A DNA stretch of 37,161 bases, from contig JAPMTX010000155.1 in assembly GCA_026552855.1 (NCBI GenBank), positions 1-37,161 of the forward strand, given 5' to 3'. Each line of letters starts with the position of its first letter. The first letter of the stretch is position 1. The position numbers and the translations under genes are program-made. This document shows positions 24,426 to 33,299 of this stretch, in pieces. The DNA is from Candidatus Methanoperedens sp. GTDB taxonomy: Archaea > Halobacteriota > Methanosarcinia > Methanosarcinales > Methanoperedenaceae. The notes beneath the pieces are model-generated. The model had not been told where the DNA came from, ran no database searches, and saw nothing but the letters and a program-made list of their open reading frames with translations.

Positions 24426-26600
24426 TTGCCTTTCGACCACACTGATATTAAGGAAATGAAGCGTAGCGGAGACGTTGAGGGTCTGCTATCTCTCCTTGAT
24501 ACAGGTGATGTAAAGGAGATAAGGGAAGCTGTACGCATTCTTGGGGAACTGAGGTACAGGAAGGCTGCAAGACCTTTGATCGGGTTGCTTGAAAAGGATG
24601 ATATCCAGGTCAGGGCGAACTCAGCGTGGTCCCTGGGCGAGATAGGGGAGGCTAAGGCTGTACTGCCCCTGATAGGGCTGCTGAACGATCCGAGCGAGAA
24701 CGTGCAGATATACGCAGCATGGGCGCTCGGCAGGATAGGGGATAAACGTGCGATCAACGCCCTTGAAGCTGCCCTTGAGAACGGCTCGACCGAATTGAGG
24801 AAACATGCCAAGGAAGCGATAGCCAGGATAGAATCGAATACGGACGGTAAGCGGTATAAGGACAATGGGGGCTACAGGGAGGATAATATAATAAACTCCT
24901 CAGAGCCGGTCGAGATCCCGCTTGTGACTCTTGATGTCCCGATGGACAGGCTTGAATGCGATTATATAACCAGGGCAGAGGGGGAATCAAAGAAGGGCAA
25001 AATGAAATTCTCAGGGGATGTGGCAGTAAAAGACATAATCAATCCCGGTCAGGGCAGTACCCGCCAGATTACCCTTGGCTTAAAAAAGAATTTCGGCGGA
25101 CTGGTATCTGTTGATGTACTGTTCAGGTACAAAGATAATAAAGGAGATACAAGCTCGGTATGGGTACGGATGGCGACTTCCGGGGAGAGTCCGGCAAAGA
25201 CGGGCGGAGACGATATCAAAGAGAGAGAGCCTGACCTTGAAGCTGAAGAGCCGGTAGAGGAAACAGGAAGAAGGGTACGCCGTCATGATGTTCAGAGAGC
25301 CAGGGCAAAACCCGGAAGAAAAATTTCTCCAAGGCGTGTGGAGTACGAGATCCCGGAATACAGGCAGGAAGAGCCTGAGGATGACGTACGGGAAGAGGAG
25401 CAGCCCGCTGCAGAGGAATTTGTTCCTGAGGAGCGTCCTGAGCGGAGAGCCTTGAAGAGGAGAGCTGCAGCAAGACTGGAAGCAGTCCCCTTTGATAAAG
25501 AGAGAGAGGAACCAGGAGCCAGGGAGGATACCCAGGCAGAGCGGTCTTTAAAGGAAAGACCTGAGCATGGAATCAGAGATATAAAAGCAGAAAGAGCAGA
25601 AAAGGCAGAAGAGGCAGAGAAGATAGACAAGGTAGAACCTGCGGCAGGAGTGGTTAAGACACAGGCAATACCCGTGGTAGATAAGGCAGCCGAAAAATCG
25701 CAGGAAAAAGAGATCAAACCTGATAGAGCAGAAACAAAAGTACAGGAGATCAAGCCTAAAGCAGTTCCGCAACCCCAGGCTGAGAGACAGGTCGAAAAAC
25801 CACAGGTTAAGGAGACTAAAACAGAGAAGATAGAGCCGAAAATACAGGAGGTAAAGCCGGTAAAAGCGGAACCTGAGATAAAGGCGCAGCTACCCCCGCA
25901 GGCTCAGGTCGGGAAGGCAGCCGAAAAGCCACAGGCGGCACCCCAGCCAGCATCTCAACCAGTACCCCAGCCGGCACCCCAGACGGCTAAGGCAGGAGTT
26001 AGCGTGGATTCTGCTGTAAAGTTCTTATCCGATATTGGTATGTCCGGTGTAACTGAGGCAGCCTCAACGGTCACGCAACTGGGCGGACAGGAGGCAGAAG
26101 AGCTTCAATCCAGGCTGCGCACTCTTCCTGCAGACCAGATACCTGAGGAGATCGTTAATCTTGGCGAATATGCTGCCTCTATTGAAGTAAAACTTCACGG
26201 TAAAAGCCAGGCAGGGGAACTGAACGGTATAATGCATATGTATTTCTCAAAAGATGTTGCCCTGTCCATTGCAAACGAACTGCTTGGCAATCAGCCAGAT
26301 GCGGCTGTAAAAGAATTCAATGAGGACATTACCTCCACATTGAAAGAAACAGCCAATATTTTCGGCGGTCAGTACGTAAGCGCCATATCCGAATACATCG
26401 AAATTCCCATCCTGCTGGAAGCGCCGAATTTTAAGACAGGTCCTTCATCGCAGCTTGCCGAATCCATGATGAAAGATATTGCAGGGAAAATCGATTTTGC
26501 GCTTGCGACAGACCTTGCCTTCGGGAACAACAAGACCGGAAGGCTGATCATGCTCCTTGACCCGAAATCCTATGATATCATTATAACTAAGCTATTTTAG
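24426..26600 (+). CDS. HEAT-repeat/CheC-type phosphatase fusion
   Basis: A 724-residue cytoplasmic protein. Residues 10-135 form about four HEAT/PBS-lyase-type repeats (VRANSAWSLGEIGEAKAVLP, then VQIYAAWALGRIGDKRAI). Residues 155-260 are a beta-rich domain I cannot name. Residues 265-520 are a highly charged, proline-rich low-complexity linker. Residues 525-724 resemble CheC/CheX phosphatases, including S637-x3-E641-x2-N644 (STLKETAN), the catalytic signature of that family. The start is TTG 24426 with GAGGT upstream; ATG 24456 is an alternative. A partial taxis-type promoter precedes it. It may dephosphorylate CheY-P or another receiver; the HEAT part may bind a partner. The architecture is unfamiliar to me. 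Confidence 0.75.
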   Translation: MPFDHTDIKEMKRSGDVEGLLSLLDTGDVKEIREAVRILGELRYRKAARPLIGLLEKDDIQVRANSAWSLGEIGEAKAVLPLIGLLNDPSENVQIYAAWALGRIGDKRAINALEAALENGSTELRKHAKEAIARIESNTDGKRYKDNGGYREDNIINSSEPVEIPLVTLDVPMDRLECDYITRAEGESKKGKMKFSGDVAVKDIINPGQGSTRQITLGLKKNFGGLVSVDVLFRYKDNKGDTSSVWVRMATSGESPAKTGGDDIKEREPDLEAEEPVEETGRRVRRHDVQRARAKPGRKISPRRVEYEIPEYRQEEPEDDVREEEQPAAEEFVPEERPERRALKRRAAARLEAVPFDKEREEPGAREDTQAERSLKERPEHGIRDIKAERAEKAEEAEKIDKVEPAAGVVKTQAIPVVDKAAEKSQEKEIKPDRAETKVQEIKPKAVPQPQAERQVEKPQVKETKTEKIEPKIQEVKPVKAEPEIKAQLPPQAQVGKAAEKPQAAPQPASQPVPQPAPQTAKAGVSVDSAVKFLSDIGMSGVTEAASTVTQLGGQEAEELQSRLRTLPADQIPEEIVNLGEYAASIEVKLHGKSQAGELNGIMHMYFSKDVALSIANELLGNQPDAAVKEFNEDITSTLKETANIFGGQYVSAISEYIEIPILLEAPNFKTGPSSQLAESMMKDIAGKIDFALATDLAFGNNKTGRLIMLLDPKSYDIIITKLF

Positions 26601-26624
26601 TGAGATTAAAGTATAGCATAATTC

Positions 26625-27281
26625 TTAAATTGCCGTAATACTTCCATCTCTATTTTTTATCTCAAAATTAAAAACACTTATCTCTTTTTCACTTTCGACC
26701 ACTTTTCTTTCGATTTCGATTACTTTTCCTTTTTCGATATATTCATCCCATACCTTTGTCACTCTCAACCTGGCTTCATAATTCCCTGCTGCCAGTTTCC
26801 CGATTGGTATTATCTCAGTAGGAAGTGTTTCCACTGGCAAATCAGGACTCCAGTCGATATACGTTGCATAAACAGTGAATACATTCCCTTGTTTTTCTAC
26901 CTTGTCGATGGTTATACTAGCTTCTGCTTCAGGAAAAACCCCTCTGAATACTACGAGATTCAGATCGTCATTAGCAGAAAAAATAGATTGTTGTGATGCT
27001 TTTTTATTAATGATATCTCTCAAACTCTCCCTAACCTCAGGGATACTACCTTTGATTACAGTGAACATGCCCTCAGATTTATTATAGGACCCTGCTGGTG
27101 TAGCATTATAGGACCCTGCTGGTGTAACCAAGTCTATTTCGGGATTGACCTCCGGTACCTCTGGTTGTTGTGATATACATCCTGATAGTATCGCTAACGC
27201 TATGGTTGAGACTACCAATAATCTTAGCTTAAAATTTTTGCTACTTTCATTTTTGCATCTATTCGGGTGCTTTTTTAACAT
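26625..27281 (-). CDS. Lipoprotein of unknown function, copy 1
   Basis: A 218-residue lipoprotein: a basic N-terminus, a hydrophobic stretch (about 20-33) and lipobox LSGC with Cys35. It has a TPAGSYN repeat (65-80) and a C-terminal domain with GMFTVIKGSIPEVRESLRDI, DDLNLVVFRGVFPE, IIPIGKLAAGNYEARLRVTK and ISVFNFEIKN. The frameshifted gene at 27689-28269 is its diverged paralog. No known family. It ends 24 bases from the HEAT-CheC stop, convergently. Confidence 0.7.
   Translation of the reverse strand: MLKKHPNRCKNESSKNFKLRLLVVSTIALAILSGCISQQPEVPEVNPEIDLVTPAGSYNATPAGSYNKSEGMFTVIKGSIPEVRESLRDIINKKASQQSIFSANDDLNLVVFRGVFPEAEASITIDKVEKQGNVFTVYATYIDWSPDLPVETLPTEIIPIGKLAAGNYEARLRVTKVWDEYIEKGKVIEIERKVVESEKEISVFNFEIKNRDGSITAI
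27081..27128. repeat. Two tandem 24-bp repeats
   Basis: Units at 27081-27104 and 27105-27128 differ at one base and encode TPAGSYN-A and TPAGSYN-K on the reverse strand, just after the lipobox region. Confidence 0.9.
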
Positions 27282-27688
27282 CTAAATCACACTAATAGGC
27301 ATTATACGAGGTAATATTTAATAATTACATACAAACCATCGAGTTAAGGCTGAATAATTTGATGATTTGCTAAAAATGATATTGTCAACGCCGTTATAAT
27401 TTTACAATCACGTTGAAATTTTATAACGTCATTAAGAAGTTATTGTAACTATGCACTTAATTCGTAAAAAGATTTTCAATGTTAAATTATGCTCAGTATA
27501 GCTGATGCTGGAAGATCTGTTCTCATGTGTAGGCGCATATTCGCTTTTGCGTGCTCCGTTTAGGGCAGGTTGCAATCCTCATGATTCTGCTTTGATGGCT
27601 CGATGCTAAACTATTTTAATTAATACCGAGATATATACTGAATGTTTATGGATGACCGAACTGCAAATTTAAGGAGGAATCACTGGAA
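27282..27688. other. 407-base gene-free stretch between the lipoproteins
   Basis: AT-rich sequence with no convincing gene. It contains an 8-bp inverted repeat (CGTTATAA 27392-27399, TTATAACG 27421-27428) and, at the right end, GGAGG (27673-27677) serving the next gene. Promoters for both divergent lipoproteins must lie here. I see no named element. Confidence 0.5.
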
Positions 27689-28269
27689 TTGGTGCCAAGA
27701 CTATTCTTTGTTTCAATCATCGCAATGATATTATCAGGATGCATATATCAACAGCCTGAGGTAATGAAAGTCAATCCTGTGACAGATTCCTTAGGCTCTC
27801 CTCTCGAAGGATATACAGGTAAATCTGAGAGTATGTTTATGGTACTTAAAGGTAGCATCCCTGAGGTTAAAGAAGGCTTGTACGATATTGTTGTTAAAAG
27901 GCAGATCAACCATCCTCTTTTTCTGTTGATGATAATCTAAATTTAGTTGTATTTAGAGGAATTTTCAGCACAGGCGGATACGGCATAATTATTGACAAAG
28001 TGGAAAGGTTAAGAAATGAAATTATAGTTCATGCCACATATGTAGATCCAGGAAAAGGGGTTGGAGTTACGGGCGCATTCACGCAACCTATGGCGATAAT
28101 ACCGATCGGGAGACTGGACGCTGGGGATTATGAAGCCAGGCTGAAGGTAACTATGGCAGAAGATTATGTTAATGAAATAAAAGTAACTGAACCCGAAAAA
28201 CAATTGAATGTTTTTAATTTCGAAGTTAAAAAGGTACTCTTACCAAGCGGCGAAAATATAGTGGACTAA
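27689..28269 (+). pseudogene. Frameshifted lipoprotein paralog, copy 2
   Basis: Two frames match the lipoprotein at 26625-27281. The first (27689-27940) gives FVSIIAMILSGC (lipobox), then SESMFMVLKGSIPEVKEGLY. The second continues DDNLNLVVFRGIF, IIPIGRLDAGDYEARLKVTM and LNVFNFEVKK to 28269. A single missing A in AAAA at 27896-27899 (copy 1 has a longer A run at the equivalent place) accounts for the break. The likely start is TTG 27689 (or CTG 27683) after GGAGG at 27673. It is a recent pseudogene, a sequencing error at a homopolymer, or a phase-variable gene. Confidence 0.7.
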
Positions 28270-28440
28270 TTTTTATTATAGTGTAATGTTTTGCGCCAGA
28301 GAATTAGATAAATAACAGAGTGTATATACAAATCACGGATAATGCCTGCGATAGCTATAGCATTGAGAATATCGATGTCATTAAAAATTTTAACGGCATT
28401 GAAATTTTTAAGCCTCATTGTAATATTACATGCCATTTGA

Positions 28441-28620
28441 AATATATACAACCTGTTCTATCTAAAAAATGAGTTTGTGAAGTCCAAGGGTCAAAAGGTT
28501 TGGAAATTCAAGCACTTGGTTGCACTTGGATTTTTACAGCCAGAAAGACATGGAGTTCAACACATTTCACCAAAGATGAGGCTGAACCCCATGTTTGCCC
28601 GAAGGTATGGTAAATGTTAG
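28441..28620 (+). pseudogene. Orphan 59-codon coding fragment
   Basis: Within the 412-base gap 28270-28681, one frame stays open from the TGA ending at 28440 to TAG 28618-28620. It reads like real protein: FVKSKGQKVWKFKHLVALGF, LQPERHGVQHISPKMRLNP. There is no plausible start codon or ribosome site at its front, so it looks like the C-terminal remnant of a lost gene. No family recognised. Upstream, TTAAAAATTT (28381-28390) and its complement (28402-28411) form a 10-bp inverted repeat. Confidence 0.35.
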
Positions 28621-28681
28621 CTTTGAATTCATTTAAAGCTAACGCCGAGCCTGATGATAGCAAAGACCGAAGAGAATATAA

Positions 28682-29116
28682 ATGGAGGAATTAAAAACTG
28701 ATAGAAATATGGCGAAGGAGAATGAAAAGTCTTTAAATAGTAGTAATAGAGGGTTCTGGAGAAAAGTATTGTACTTACTAATGGCTATTATCGTAATAAC
28801 CTCCATCATTTTTGTTATAAATTTTAAACAAGAGGAGACATTACCTTCCGAAAATGGAACATTAATAGAAAATACAACATTAATACAAGAAAAAATAAAA
28901 AGTAAACTAATCGGAATGGAACTAACCTACTATGATAAAAGAGGAGAGCTTGAGAAATATACTGTCAATGAAAGTGATATCAAAATGATAAATGAGACAT
29001 GGCTTGATAATAAAAGAGTTTGGAAAGTAAGAATTGGAGTTGGGATTTCATGGGATTATTACTTTGATGAAACCGGAGAAAATATAGTGAAGACTGTGCA
29101 ATTATTTAGAACGTAG
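28682..29116 (+). CDS. Single-helix membrane-anchored protein, unknown
   Basis: A 144-residue protein: a charged cytoplasmic N-terminus (1-27), one membrane helix (about 28-47, VLYLLMAIIVITSIIFVINF), and a small extracytoplasmic domain ending in VWKVRIGVGISWDYYFDETGENI. That last portion is reminiscent of PepSY-like modules, which often accompany thermolysin-type proteases, and a frameshifted protease gene follows immediately. The similarity is weak. Codon use is AT-rich, like its neighbours. Confidence 0.6.
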   Translation: MEELKTDRNMAKENEKSLNSSNRGFWRKVLYLLMAIIVITSIIFVINFKQEETLPSENGTLIENTTLIQEKIKSKLIGMELTYYDKRGELEKYTVNESDIKMINETWLDNKRVWKVRIGVGISWDYYFDETGENIVKTVQLFRT

Positions 29117-29131
29117 AAAAAGGTGACGAAC

Positions 29132-31791
29132 TTGTTATATTTACAGAAATTCCTAGCGAATAAGATTTTATTAAAAGCAATGATTTTATTAATACTAATT
29201 GCTTTACTCAATGGTAGTATTCGATTAGTGTCAGCAAACAGTGAAAACGAATCGAAAATGAATCAATCAGATTCAAAAGATGAAGTCGTATATGCTTTCA
29301 ATAATTTTAATCAAGAGAATAACTTTCAGTGGAAGATTGATTGGAATAATGAGACTGGAACTCCCAAAACTCTTTATAAATACCACAGTTCTCAACTAAC
29401 AGCTAACAAACTAAATGATAATCCGGAAGATAACGCTAGAGGATTCTTAATGAATCATAGTGATCTCTTTTTAATGAAAAGAGATTTAGCTGATTTGAGA
29501 ACTACCAAAATCAGCTACGGTTTGGCATCGTCTCATGTAAGGTTCATCCAAACATATAACAACCTTACAGTAATTATGGTGCTGAAACTTCGGTTCATAT
29601 GAATAAAGATGGGGAGATTGAATTATTACATAATAATTACAAGCCACAGATTAATATCAATATTTCCAATAAAAAAATATCAAAAGATGAATCGATTAGT
29701 ACAGCGATAAAACATTTAAAACTCAATAGCATAGTGGAAGCGGGAATCAATGCCGAACTGGTTGTTTATCCTAAAGAGAACAGCTATTATCTTGCATGGA
29801 AAGTGTTAATACCAGCGTATGAACCACTTGGTTATTGGCTCACATTTATAGATGCAACGAATGGAAACATTCTGGATCAATTCAATCTAATTAAATTTGC
29901 AGACGGGTGGGGTTACGTTTTCGATCCGGATCCCGTTGTAACTTCTGGGAATAATACTCTTAGAGATAATAATAACTCGGATAATGATATTCTAACACAG
30001 CAAAGATTTAACCGGACTTTAAAAGATCTTGATGGTTCCGGTAATTTAACAGGACCTTATGTGGATTTAACTGCACCTAGAATTATGGGCTATAAACCTG
30101 CTGGTCTTACAAATGAAACTTCACTACATTTTAATTATACAAGATCCGATGACAGATTTGAGGAAGTAAATATATATTATCATATAGATAAGTTCCAACG
30201 CTATATCCAGTCTCTTGGGTTCACGAATGTGAATAATCGTCCGATACCCGTACATGCTCATTATCAATCAAGCGATAATTCATTTTATTGGTCGGCTGAT
30301 AGAGGATTACATTTTGGTGATGGTGGTGTTGATGATGCAGAGGATGCTGATATAATCTTGCATGAGTATGGACATGCCATTCAAGATGATCAAGTTCCAG
30401 GATTCGGGGCCGCTGCCGAAACTGGAGCTATGGGAGAGGGATTTGGAGATTATATTGCTGCAAGTTTCTTTTCTGCAGTAAATAATGGATTCCAAAGAGC
30501 ATGTGTAGGGGATTGGGATGCCACGAGTTATAGCGCAAGTAACCCGCCATGTACAAGGAGAGTAGATGGGCAGAAGCATTACCCTGAAGATATTGTAAAC
30601 GAGGTACATGACGATGGTGAGATATGGTCTGCATCGCTGTGGGATATTTGGCTCCTCTTAGGAGCAACTGTAACCGATAAAATAGCCATTGAAGGTAACT
30701 TTTATCTAAGCCCTAATTCCAATTTTAACGATGGCGCTAATGCAATTGTTCTCGCTGATAGAAATCTCTATGGTGGAGCACATGTTTCTTCAATAGAAAC
30801 AGTTTTTAAGAATCGTGGAATATTTCCTAACAATTCAGATTTCCTTTCAGGTGGTTGGTTCTACAGAAAGCAGAAGAATATCACCGGCTCAACAGCAGGC
30901 GCACAGACAAACTACCAGATGAAGCTTACAATCTATAACAGCTCTGGCACTGACACACCCGGCAACATCTATCTCGGAGGCAACGCTAAGAGCGATTTTA
31001 GCGACTTGAGATTCACTAAATCAGATGGAGTCACATTACTGGACTACTGGATAGAATCCTACACTCCGGGAGTAAACGCAACTGTCTGGGTCGAGGTGGA
31101 TTCCATTCCAGCCAGCCCGAATACTGCCAGTATCTATCTGTATTATGGCAACAGTTTCGCTTCATCGTCGAGCAACATCCATAATACATTCCTTTTCGGA
31201 GATAATTTTGAGGATAGTAGCTGGACGGCTAATAACTGGAATCTATTTACAGGCGGATACACATTAGTATCAGCTACGCAGCGCGACGGCAGCACAGGCA
31301 ATGTTTTAAAAAGCAATAACAATAGTGGTCAGACTCATATTATTGCTAATGTCGCGGCAGATAATATCGTAATTGAGGCTAACGTGAAACCGCTATATGA
31401 TGCTGGAGGAACTATAAACTATGGAGTTACATTCAGGGATAGCAGCAATTTGAATACTGTGAATTATTTTAAACTTGAGTATCTCAATTGGGGTCCTGCA
31501 GGACATAATTTGCATTATGTAGGGTGCGCTCCAGAGACAAGACTTACAGGAATCGGGTGGACAATTAATAACTGGTATATGCTGCAGGCACAAATTTCCG
31601 GAAGTTCTTTAGTTATGAAACTTTATGACCGCAACGGAAATTTAATCCAAACTATACCCAAAACAGCAAGCTGCAGCCTTACAAATACGTGGCTGGGTAT
31701 ATACAGCGGCGATTATTCAGGCAACACGGCATATTATGATGCCTTCAGGGTAAGGAAATACGTATCTCCTGAGCCGGCATGGGGAAGCTGA
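29132..31791 (+). pseudogene. Secreted M36/M4-like metalloprotease, frameshifted, with DUF2341
   Basis: The first frame (to 29602) holds a signal peptide and an FTP-type propeptide. The second continues it from about 29575: YGAETSVHMNKDGEIELLHN, then a PepSY-like segment, the zinc motif HEYGH (nt 30361-30375) and the third ligand region GAMGEGFGDYIAAS. From about 30848 a DUF2341 domain (GGWFYRKQKNITGS, then LDYWIESYTPGVNATVWVEV) and a LamG-like domain follow. Two extra bases (29573-29574) after NNLTV break the frame. The likely start is TTG 29132 after AGGTGA. Without the break it would be a secreted zinc protease of about 886 residues. Confidence 0.75.
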
Positions 31792-31864
31792 AGAATTCCC
31801 CTTATCTTAATGTCCAGCAACCCTCTGGGGCACATCAAGAAATGTATTCAACTTCAACCACCGT

Positions 31865-31914
31865 AAAGGACGCTAAGACCGCAAAGCATAGCAGCATCAG
31901 TCTTAGCGTCCTTT
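31865..31914. repeat. 15-bp inverted repeat of the CGCAAAG/GACGCTAAG type
   Basis: AAAGGACGCTAAGAC (31865-31879) and its exact complement (31900-31914) flank 20 bases containing CGCAAAG; more CTTTGCG copies lie at 31911-31917 and near 31970. The sequence resembles dispersed CGCAAAGGACGC-type intergenic repeats known from many prokaryote genomes. It lies between convergent genes and could also terminate transcription in both directions. Confidence 0.7.
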
Positions 31915-32025
31915 GCGCTCTGGTATGAAAAACATTTCATCGCCATCCATGAACCACAATCCATGGCTGACTTTGCGGTGTTTAACTTAATCAATCTCCA
32001 TAGAATATCTCAGAAGACTGCCGCA

Positions 32026-33114
32026 TCATTCGGTATAATACATCTCGTTGCCGCGGATTACCCTGTCTGCATCTCTCTCAAGCCTTGAGATAACATTTTT
32101 ATCCAGTTTCTTCCCTGTAAGCTGCTCTATGAACACAAGGGACTTGGCATGGTCCTCAGGGAGCAGTTTCCATGTGGGTCTCTCCACATAATAATCTATA
32201 CCGTTGGCATAGGTCATCATTTTTGAATATACTTCTTCGCTTATCCACCCCACCTCAATGTAATATTCAAGTATCTCAGCAAGATTGTTCCGTCCCACCC
32301 TCTCCAGCAGGAACTCTATCCAGTTCAGGACGATTATGGATGTCTCAGCCCTGTTATCGAGGTGGGTTAATTTTACCGCATTACTGCCCTGTACATGTTG
32401 CTGCGGTGTATCTTTAGGTGCCTGCCCGGCATCCTGTGCGGACTGGTCAGGCGAATCGGGCGAAGGTGCATTTTTTTGCGTTTGCTGCTCAAGGAAAGGC
32501 TTTAGGTTCTCTAAAACCTGCTCTATGAGGGCATCGGGCTTGGGTACGGATGTCTCCATCACCTGGGTCAGTTCCTCCAGCCTCTCTTCAATGGCTTTGA
32601 ATTTGGTATCGAACTCCTGCCTCAGATCCGGGGGGATCTCAGGTGCTCTCTGGCTCAAGGCTTCTATTTTTTTCTCGATCTGCTCTATTTTCTCAATTGA
32701 CGCAGCAGCATCCTTCTCCCCTACGAACGGGTTCACGGTGCTTGAGACGACCTCGTATAGCGATAACAGCTCAAGGAGGCTCTCATCTATTTTATCCAGC
32801 CTGTCTTTGAACTCGTCAAGGCGCGCCTTGGAAGCCGAGACCGTGCTTTCCATCTTGTTTAATTTAACATCAAACTCTTTTACGGATTCGGTATTGGCGC
32901 TGATCTGCTCAGACTTGGCATTGATCATCTCTTCGATCTTTTTGGCAGATTCCTCCTGGCTCTTTTTGATCTGCTCGGCGATGTCTGAGGCTGCAGGTGC
33001 ATTAGCTTCCTGGGCTTTTGTTTCGGATGTCTTTTTTATCTTCTCGATCTTTTTTATAAGGGACTCTTCAGGCATCCTTAATTTTTTGAATTTCTCTGAT
33101 AAGCCCTCAAACAT
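32026..33114 (-). CDS. Archaellum accessory protein, fused FlaC-FlaD/E type
   Basis: A 362-residue cytoplasmic protein. Residues 40-115 are coiled coil. Residues 116-132 are the FlaC signature (LSLYEVVSSTVNPFVG). Residues 135-245 are further coiled coil and a Gln/Pro-rich linker. Residues 248-310 are the FlaD/E domain (SIIVLNWIEFLLERVGRNNL, then LEYYIEVGWISEEVYSKM). In euryarchaeal archaella, FlaC/D/E link the motor to chemotaxis signalling through CheF. No fla/arl motor genes are seen here, but MCP and CheW genes lie just beyond, in the opposite orientation. Confidence 0.88.
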   Translation of the reverse strand: MFEGLSEKFKKLRMPEESLIKKIEKIKKTSETKAQEANAPAASDIAEQIKKSQEESAKKIEEMINAKSEQISANTESVKEFDVKLNKMESTVSASKARLDEFKDRLDKIDESLLELLSLYEVVSSTVNPFVGEKDAAASIEKIEQIEKKIEALSQRAPEIPPDLRQEFDTKFKAIEERLEELTQVMETSVPKPDALIEQVLENLKPFLEQQTQKNAPSPDSPDQSAQDAGQAPKDTPQQHVQGSNAVKLTHLDNRAETSIIVLNWIEFLLERVGRNNLAEILEYYIEVGWISEEVYSKMMTYANGIDYYVERPTWKLLPEDHAKSLVFIEQLTGKKLDKNVISRLERDADRVIRGNEMYYTE

Positions 33115-33226
33115 GCATTTCCCTTCTTATGATTATAATCATCACTACGATACTACGTTAATGTTATTTCAAGTTATTTATATTTTTGTGCTTTTGTTTC
33201 ACCGGATTCAATGGTATGGGAAGTAA

Positions 33227-33257
33227 TTCACACGCATTTCACAATTCTGTTTATATA
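33227..33257 (+). promoter_or_regulatory. Taxis-type promoter element, copy B
   Basis: TTCACAC (33227-33233), five bases, TCACAA (33239-33244), two bases, CTGT (33247-33250), TTATATA (33251-33257). The TATA box lies about 43 bases upstream of the ATPase ATG, giving a leader of about 20 bases that includes its ribosome site. It is identical in layout to copies A and C. Confidence 0.75.
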
Positions 33258-33299
33258 GAGTACACCAATATCCCTTATCCAAATAAAGTGAGGTTTGAT

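Noticed and set aside
33186-33299. Longer N-terminus for the RAD55-like ATPase
   Set aside because: It would translate across the taxis promoter element and its TATA box.
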